The notes beneath the pieces were generated by a model that saw only the letters and a list, made by a program, of their open reading frames with translations, was not told where the DNA came from and did no database searches. A program made the translations under genes and the position numbers. Shown here piece by piece: positions 6,412 to 10,513 of a stretch of 10,513 nt of DNA (the stretch's first letter is position 1; each line of letters begins with the position of its first letter). The DNA lies in contig JBBRMU010000031.1 of the NCBI GenBank assembly GCA_038230655.1, forward strand, positions 1-10,513. Reading direction: 5' to 3'. The DNA is from JBBRMU01 sp038230655. GTDB lineage: Bacteria; Patescibacteriota; Microgenomatia; UBA1406; GWC2-37-13.

Positions 6412-6644
6412 TTTTTCAGTAAAGATCTACTAACTTTAGACTTTAATCGAGCTGCTTTATTTTTGTGGATGATTCCTTTCTTGGCAGCTTTATCTATAGT
6501 TGAGTGTGCTTTCGTTAGATCTTTATTTTTCATTTTACCTATGTTTTTAACAGTTTTTTTGAGCGTTTTTTTATAGGTCATATTCTGTTTTTCTCTTTTT
6601 ATATCCTGTCTTAATTTTTTTTTTGCTGATTTAATATTTGGCAT
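6408..6644 (-). CDS. rpsT: 30S ribosomal protein S20
   Basis: A 78-aa, highly basic helical protein that binds 16S rRNA early in small-subunit assembly. The start MPNIKSAKKKLRQDIKR and the later KAAKKGIIHKNKAARLKSK are characteristic of S20; E. coli S20 is 87 aa, so this is slightly short. It has a perfect Shine-Dalgarno AGGAGGT (6657-6651) spaced 6 nt from ATG 6644, the only such site near any gene here. Its stop overlaps the pilN-like start. It lies 37 nt after the 158-aa gene with no terminator visible, so it is probably in the glyQS transcript; an internal promoter cannot be ruled out. Confidence 0.97.
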   Translation of the reverse strand: MPNIKSAKKKLRQDIKREKQNMTYKKTLKKTVKNIGKMKNKDLTKAHSTIDKAAKKGIIHKNKAARLKSKVSRSLLKK

Positions 6645-6650
6645 ATTTAC

Positions 6651-6657
6651 ACCTCCT
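6651..6657 (-). promoter_or_regulatory. Strong Shine-Dalgarno site of rpsT
   Basis: Minus-strand AGGAGGT ends 6 nt before ATG 6644. This is the canonical anti-16S match and contrasts with the leaderless-type starts of the other units, confirming that the organism also uses Shine-Dalgarno initiation. Confidence 0.85.
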
Positions 6658-6681
6658 AACTAAAATAATTACTAATAAAAA

Positions 6682-7158
6682 TTACATTTTGGCTAGCTCA
6701 TAGTCTTTTTCAAATGACTTCTTCCCATAGCTTCCTTGAAAAATAACTGTCAGTTTAATTGGACTTGTAACAACGTGATAAGTTCGTGCTCCTGAGGACT
6801 CTGTGCCTAGTAGGAAATCTCTGGTAAAGGGCTTATCTGTCGACTTTATATCAACTGCTCCTGGACTAATTCCTTGAGACCCCTGATCTTTTGTATCATA
6901 GGTTAGTTCATACTCTAGTGATTTTGTACCTGAAGGCATGTGAGCAACTGTTAGCTTAAGCTGGTGCTTCCCCTGATCGATGGCTTCAAGAGTAACCATT
7001 ACCGTTGAGTCAACAGTAGGAACAATTTCCGATGTTGGTAGCTCATTAGTTTTCATTTGGTTCTTATTCGTACTTTTATTTGAAAAAACAATTAATGATC
7101 CTACTCCTAGAACTAAAACTATTGCAGCGATTACGATGGGCAAATATTTTTTATTCAT
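6682..7158 (-). CDS. Membrane-anchored extracytoplasmic protein of unknown function
   Basis: A 158-aa protein with a basic N-terminus (MNKKY), a hydrophobic signal-anchor at ~6-25 (LPIVIAAIVLVLGVGSLIVF) and no lipobox cysteine. A Ser/Thr/Asn-rich spacer (~26-52) is followed by an outside domain of ~100 residues with alternating hydrophobic strands (HQLKLTVAHMPSG, SLEYELTYDT, IKLTVIFQGSYG) that suggest a small beta-sandwich. I do not recognise the family. It starts 14 nt after the glycyl-tRNA synthetase stop, with neither a Shine-Dalgarno nor a -10 box nearby, so it should be cotranscribed with that gene. Confidence 0.8.
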   Translation of the reverse strand: MNKKYLPIVIAAIVLVLGVGSLIVFSNKSTNKNQMKTNELPTSEIVPTVDSTVMVTLEAIDQGKHQLKLTVAHMPSGTKSLEYELTYDTKDQGSQGISPGAVDIKSTDKPFTRDFLLGTESSGARTYHVVTSPIKLTVIFQGSYGKKSFEKDYELAKM

Positions 7159-7172
7159 ATTAAAATAAAAAA

Positions 7173-8561
7173 TTAATAATTAACTCCAATTTTATTTTTT
7201 AAAAATTGGCGAATAGTATCTACTTTTATACGTTCTTGATTCATTGTATCACGATCTCTGACGGTAATTGTGTCATCTTCGAGTGTTTGATAGTCAACTG
7301 TAAAACAATATGGTGTGCCAATCTCATCTTGATACTTATATCTCTTTCCAATATTCCCCCTATCATCCCAGTAAACAGGGTAGTTTTCCTTAATAGCTTG
7401 ATAAACGTTTTTGGCTTTCACCATAAGATCTTCTTTATTAGAAACAAGAGGAAAAACTGCGGCTTTATAGGGGGCAACTTTGTGAGACAATGCTAAATAA
7501 GTTCTGTCATTTTCCTTCCTATATGCATCATGGATAATCATAAATAAGAGTCGTCCAATACCAACAGCAGGTTCAATTACATGAGGTACAATCTTTTTTG
7601 CTGTAAAAGGATCAGTAAAGTCTAAATTTTTCCCAGACTGTTGAGTGTGTTGTTTTAAATCATAGTCCGTCCTATAAGCTACACCCCACAACTCTTTCCA
7701 GCCGAATGGGAATTTATAATCTAGATCATACGTTTCCTTGCTATAATGACTTCTTTCTTTATCTGTATGTTTTCGCCACTTTAAGTTTTCTTCATTAACA
7801 CCTAACGTTTTTGTAACAAAACTCCATACAGCACTCTTCCATGACTCAAGTAACTCTTCCCAGCCGTTTTTTTCAGGATCAAAGAAGTACTCAATTTCCG
7901 CTTGTTCTAACTCGATAGTTCTAAAAATAAACTGTCCGGTTGTGACTTCATTACGGAAACTTTTTCCTATCTGTCCAACTCCAAAAGGAAGTGTCACACG
8001 AGTGGTATCAACAATATTTTTAAAGTTAGTAAAAATTCCTTGTGCTGTCTCGCCTCGCAGATAAACCTTAGATTTCTCTCCTGCAACTGAGCCTATCTGA
8101 GTTTCAAATAATAAGTTAAATTGCTTTGGTTCTGAGAGTTCATTACCGTCTGGGCTTTTTATTTTCTTTTCTTTTATAAAGAGACTCATCTCCTGAATAG
8201 TCATCTCCTCAGTCAGTTTACCCTTAAATTTTTCCTGGTTGTCTTTTTTGCTCATCCATGTCTCGATTAAATGATCAGCTCGATATCTTTTATGACTCTT
8301 TAGATCTTCAACTAATGGGTCTGAAAACGATCCAACATGACCGGATGTTATCCATGTTTGAGGATGTAGGAGGATCTGGGAATCAATACCAACCATATCG
8401 CTTCTTTGATGAATAAATTCTTTCCACCATAAGTTTCTAATATTTCTTAATAGCTCAGCACCAAGTGGACCATAGTCATATGAATTTGCTAATCCGCCGT
8501 ATATCTCTGACGTCTGATAAATAAATCCACGTCGTTTGCATAAAGCGACAATTTCTTCCAT
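7173..8561 (-). CDS. glyQS: Glycine--tRNA ligase, single-chain alpha2 type
   Basis: A 462-aa class II synthetase that charges tRNA-Gly. The N-terminus has the family signature RRGFIYQTSEIYGGL (10-24) and YDYGPLGAEL (28-37). LRGETAQGIF (168-177) and motif 2 GKSFRNEVTTGQFIFRT (199-215) follow, then YRTDYDLKQH (296-305) and motif 3 PHVIEPAVGIGRLLF (326-340). The C-terminal anticodon-binding domain (~363-458) contains VAPYKAAVFPL and YWDDRGNIGKRYKYQDEIG. This is the alpha2 enzyme and not the two-gene alpha2beta2 form. The GIGR in motif 3 is closer to archaeal/eukaryotic enzymes than to the GVDR common in bacteria (recollection, not computed). The ATG at 8561 begins 7 nt after a TATAAT box. It is the first gene of the unit that continues through rpsT to the pilus genes. 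Confidence 0.96.
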   Translation of the reverse strand: MEEIVALCKRRGFIYQTSEIYGGLANSYDYGPLGAELLRNIRNLWWKEFIHQRSDMVGIDSQILLHPQTWITSGHVGSFSDPLVEDLKSHKRYRADHLIETWMSKKDNQEKFKGKLTEEMTIQEMSLFIKEKKIKSPDGNELSEPKQFNLLFETQIGSVAGEKSKVYLRGETAQGIFTNFKNIVDTTRVTLPFGVGQIGKSFRNEVTTGQFIFRTIELEQAEIEYFFDPEKNGWEELLESWKSAVWSFVTKTLGVNEENLKWRKHTDKERSHYSKETYDLDYKFPFGWKELWGVAYRTDYDLKQHTQQSGKNLDFTDPFTAKKIVPHVIEPAVGIGRLLFMIIHDAYRKENDRTYLALSHKVAPYKAAVFPLVSNKEDLMVKAKNVYQAIKENYPVYWDDRGNIGKRYKYQDEIGTPYCFTVDYQTLEDDTITVRDRDTMNQERIKVDTIRQFLKNKIGVNY

Positions 8562-8568
8562 AGGTTAT

Positions 8569-8597
8569 ATTATATACTATGATCTAGTTGATGTCAT
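8569..8597 (-). promoter_or_regulatory. Promoter of glyQS and the downstream pilus unit, predicted leaderless start
   Basis: Minus-strand ATGACA (8597-8592; 5 of 6 matches to TTGACA), a 17-nt spacer, then TATAAT (8574-8569). ATG 8561 comes 7 nt later (ATAACCT). It is one of the two clearest two-box promoters in the window. There is no Shine-Dalgarno site. Confidence 0.75.
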
Positions 8598-8687
8598 TCG
8601 AGTACATTAAAATAGTAATTGGATAAATATGTCTGTTTCCTAAAGAAAAAATGGAGATACACAAATTATAAGAAACCCTTCTCTTGG

Positions 8688-8702
8688 AACTACTATGTAG
8701 TT
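8688..8702. terminator. Small hairpin downstream of the 236-aa gene
   Basis: AACTAC-TAT-GTAGTT is a perfect 6-bp stem with a 3-nt loop, located 28 nt past the stop of the minus-strand gene ending at 8730. No U-tract follows in the minus direction, so intrinsic termination is doubtful. It is the only hairpin I see between that gene and the glyQS promoter. Confidence 0.2.
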
Positions 8703-8729
8703 TAATATTTTAGATTAGGAAAGAATAGG

Positions 8730-9440
8730 TCAAAGTGAAGAGATGTCAAGTATATCTTTAATAGCTAATTGATCTTGAGGAATCTTTTGATAGTGACTCC
8801 ATAAAACTGGTGCATTTTTTTCTAAGTCGCGAACTACTTCTTTAAAAAGAGTTTTACAGTTTTCTTCTGCAAGGATTCCGGGAGAGAGAACATGACTGAG
8901 TACCTCGTCTGGATGAGCACCCATCTGAGAATATGCTTCTGCTAACTTTGTGAGTAACTGCACAGGGGTTGAAGACTCAGCTATCATTTTACTAGCCATT
9001 TTTATCCCCCTTAACATTCGATAAGCCTCACGATCTTCACCTCTTTTACCAAACTGGGCTATCAAAATACGAGGTAAAGCATAACCCCAAGGCGTTGATA
9101 ATGGAGACATCTCAACTTCATGGGAGTCTGGGACCGCCCCTTCTTCGTAAAAACCGACTGCTTCGCCGGGTATTCTGGGAACTGATGTAGTTAGCTGCTG
9201 ATATAATGCAGGATTTAGTTCTTCAGCAGGGTCTAAGAAAGCCATTCGGAACCAGGCATTACAAGATGCATACCGTTCTAAAGTCCATACTGTACCATAC
9301 TCCACACTTACTCTCCCTGGTTGAGGACAGGCATGATAATATGCTTCTTCACTTAATTGATCTTGCAGATTTTGAGCAAGAAAATCCATTACATTACGAC
9401 CTTCTGGTAGTCTGGCATGACCAAAATTTTCTGAATTCAT
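8730..9440 (-). CDS. Unrecognised soluble protein, 236 aa
   Basis: I do not recognise this protein. From ATG 9440 it is 236 aa, with no signal peptide or transmembrane segment, three scattered cysteines (38, 60, 195), and a largely helical-looking C-terminal half (about 120-236). The N-terminal half is rich in aromatic, Pro and Glu residues (RVSVEYGTVWTLERYASC, NAWFRMAFLDPAEELNP). The frame extends to a TTG at 9476, but ATG 9440 sits 7 nt after a TATAAT box and the extra 12 codons contain that box, so I use the ATG. Base composition differs from its neighbours: by hand count 9001-9240 is about 45% GC, against about 31% in two sampled 60-base lines of the glycyl-tRNA synthetase gene. It could be a late arrival or a lineage-specific gene. 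It stands alone, with its own promoter. Confidence 0.75.
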   Translation of the reverse strand: MNSENFGHARLPEGRNVMDFLAQNLQDQLSEEAYYHACPQPGRVSVEYGTVWTLERYASCNAWFRMAFLDPAEELNPALYQQLTTSVPRIPGEAVGFYEEGAVPDSHEVEMSPLSTPWGYALPRILIAQFGKRGEDREAYRMLRGIKMASKMIAESSTPVQLLTKLAEAYSQMGAHPDEVLSHVLSPGILAEENCKTLFKEVVRDLEKNAPVLWSHYQKIPQDQLAIKDILDISSL

Positions 9441-9447
9441 AGAGTGA

Positions 9448-9476
9448 ATTATACTATATTTCCAGATATAAATCAA
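9448..9476 (-). promoter_or_regulatory. Promoter of the 236-aa gene, predicted leaderless start
   Basis: Minus-strand TTGATT (9476-9471) overlaps the recO stop codon. A 17-nt spacer leads to TATAAT (9453-9448), with ATG 9440 after 7 nt (TCACTCT). There is no Shine-Dalgarno site. The geometry matches the glyQS promoter exactly in spacer length and distance to the ATG. Confidence 0.72.
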
Positions 9477-10000
9477 AAAATATTCTCCGGAACTTTTTCA
9501 TTAATAACTTCCTCAACAATACGTATTAACTCGGGAAGAGTTTTATACCCATGAATATATCCTGCAAAAGATAAGAAATTATTAAGGTGTTGGACTAAAT
9601 TTTCCTGTGTAAAGTCGAAATTCCGGGCCATGTCAAATAAAAATGACTGAGTTACCTGATACATATTATTTTCCTGCTGACGTTCGGGAAGAATACGATC
9701 TAAAATAAAGAAGTAAAGATATAAATATGATGTTTTTTGTTCACTATCACGAATCTGAGAAAAAGCAGAGATAAGTTTACTGTTCTGAAGATACATCATC
9801 TCACCTCGACCATAAAAGTTTACTTCTACAAGATTCCCTGTTTGGATATGAGCAGCTCTGCGGCTGGTAATTTTTCTTATACCTTTTGCAATCGCAGTAA
9901 CCTTACCAACTTCCTCACTAAAGATAGTAAAGATAATATCTTTATTCAAAAGGTTATGTTTTTTTAGGACAAATCCTTTCGTTTTAGTGGTTTTGGGCAT
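9473..10000 (-). CDS. recO: DNA repair protein RecO (compact, no zinc finger)
   Basis: A 175-aa protein. Residues ~7-80 match the RecO N-terminal OB-fold (KGFVLKKHNLLNKDIIFTIF, GKVTAIAKGIRKITSRRA, LVEVNFYGRGEMMYL), which binds single-stranded DNA and SSB and loads RecA with RecR. Residues ~85-170 form the helical C-terminal domain. Usual RecO is about 240 aa. Here the C-terminus is cut short and there is no cysteine in the whole protein, so the zinc-finger seen in many RecO proteins is absent. It starts 2 nt after the DUF4012 gene stop and has no promoter or Shine-Dalgarno of its own, so it depends on the upstream transcript. Confidence 0.85.
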   Translation of the reverse strand: MPKTTKTKGFVLKKHNLLNKDIIFTIFSEEVGKVTAIAKGIRKITSRRAAHIQTGNLVEVNFYGRGEMMYLQNSKLISAFSQIRDSEQKTSYLYLYFFILDRILPERQQENNMYQVTQSFLFDMARNFDFTQENLVQHLNNFLSFAGYIHGYKTLPELIRIVEEVINEKVPENIF

Positions 10001-10002
10001 AG

Positions 10003-10512
10003 TTACTGTACCTGCTTATCTTTATCAAAGAGTCCAGTATACTTTTCGGCTCCATTTACTGTGATATTTAGTTTCTCTGTTTCTTCTCCCGGCTGCTTCT
10101 GAACCAGGAGTTTATAGTTTGTAGCTGAGATTGATGAAGGTAAAGTATAAGAGAACGTCGCATGAGCTTTTCCGAGCGGTAGCACTTCTGTATAAGCTTC
10201 AAAGACAGTCTTCCCTAATTCATCGTACTGTTTGTGTTCTGGATCTTTGATAATCGCCCCTTTGATACTTACAAGCTTTGAACCTTGCGGCACATATATT
10301 CTGATGAGATTACGTAGTTTGGCATTCAAACATAGGCCTGCTCTTTCAAGGTTACAGTCAGAGCCTGCATGTGGATTCTTAAAGTCCACAACTACCTCTC
10401 TTTGAATATTACTTCCACTGACCGTTGTTTTGGATGTAATCGTTTTTTGGACATATAAATCAGACTTTGCACCTGCAAAATTTGCATTATTTACATGTAA
10501 GTAATCACCGTC
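10003..10512 (-). CDS. DUF4012-domain protein, C-terminal part (runs in from beyond window)
   Basis: The frame is open from the right window edge to TAA 10003, giving 169 residues with no in-frame ATG, so it is the 3' end of a larger gene. The sequence DGDYLHVNNANFAGAKSDLYV, then FKNPHAGSDCNLERAGLCLN, RIYVPQGSKLV, ELGKTVFEAYTEVLPLGKA and YKLLVQKQPG match what I know of the end of DUF4012 proteins, large membrane-anchored extracytoplasmic proteins of unknown function common in CPR bacteria and some Gram-positives. A GTG at 10389 could be mistaken for a start but lies inside the conserved domain. recO follows after 2 nt. Confidence 0.8.
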   Translation of the reverse strand, partial: DGDYLHVNNANFAGAKSDLYVQKTITSKTTVSGSNIQREVVVDFKNPHAGSDCNLERAGLCLNAKLRNLIRIYVPQGSKLVSIKGAIIKDPEHKQYDELGKTVFEAYTEVLPLGKAHATFSYTLPSSISATNYKLLVQKQPGEETEKLNITVNGAEKYTGLFDKDKQVQ

Positions 10513-10513
10513 G

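Noticed and set aside
7206..7496. Plus-strand ORF of 96 codons
   Set aside because: Antisense to the anticodon-binding domain of glycyl-tRNA synthetase; a shadow frame.
10387..10389. GTG as start of a 128-aa protein
   Set aside because: The frame continues upstream to the window edge with DUF4012-like sequence, so this is an internal valine codon.
1..10513. Alternative genetic code (UGA as glycine)
   Set aside because: rpsT, the pilO-like gene and recO end in TGA at places that fit family lengths or overlap the next start, so UGA acts as stop.

Overview
The window looks like chromosome from an AT-rich member of the Candidate Phyla Radiation (Patescibacteria), most probably the Microgenomates group. 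This placement is inference from gene content and style. Proteins are compact (593-aa UvrD/PcrA helicase, 226-aa triosephosphate isomerase, 175-aa RecO without zinc finger). Glycyl-tRNA synthetase is the single-chain alpha2 type with an archaeal/eukaryotic-like motif 3. There is a DUF4012 protein tail, and a type IV pilus PilN/PilO pair sits in a housekeeping operon. UGA is used as a stop codon several times, so the UGA-glycine code of Gracilibacteria/SR1 does not apply.

Layout from right to left, mostly minus strand: (a) 10512-9473, the C-terminal part of a DUF4012 protein followed after 2 nt by recO. (b) 9440-8730, an unrecognised 236-aa soluble protein with its own promoter overlapping the end of recO. 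(c) 8561-3695, an apparent seven-gene unit: glycyl-tRNA synthetase, a membrane-anchored 158-aa protein, ribosomal protein S20, PilN-like, PilO-like, a 61-aa membrane protein and a 474-aa surface protein with fibronectin/Ig-like domains. Many junctions overlap or abut. (d) 3018-3698, tpiA on the plus strand, convergent with the surface-protein gene and overlapping its stop codon by 4 bp. (e) 2759-978, a UvrD/PcrA helicase transcribed divergently from tpiA. (f) 859-1, a hexapeptide-repeat acyltransferase and, 1 nt after its stop, the start of a RibD C-terminal/DHFR-like reductase that runs off the window.

The most notable pattern is regulatory. Every gene that begins a transcription unit inside the window (five genes) has a TATAAT or TATTAT hexamer ending only 6-8 nt before its start codon, with no Shine-Dalgarno between. 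This places +1 at or next to the ATG and predicts leaderless mRNAs. The only strong Shine-Dalgarno sequence I found belongs to rpsT inside an operon. The upstream regions of the helicase and the acyltransferase also share a longer block that looks duplicated or co-regulated. I saw no mobile elements, CRISPR arrays, tRNA or rRNA genes.
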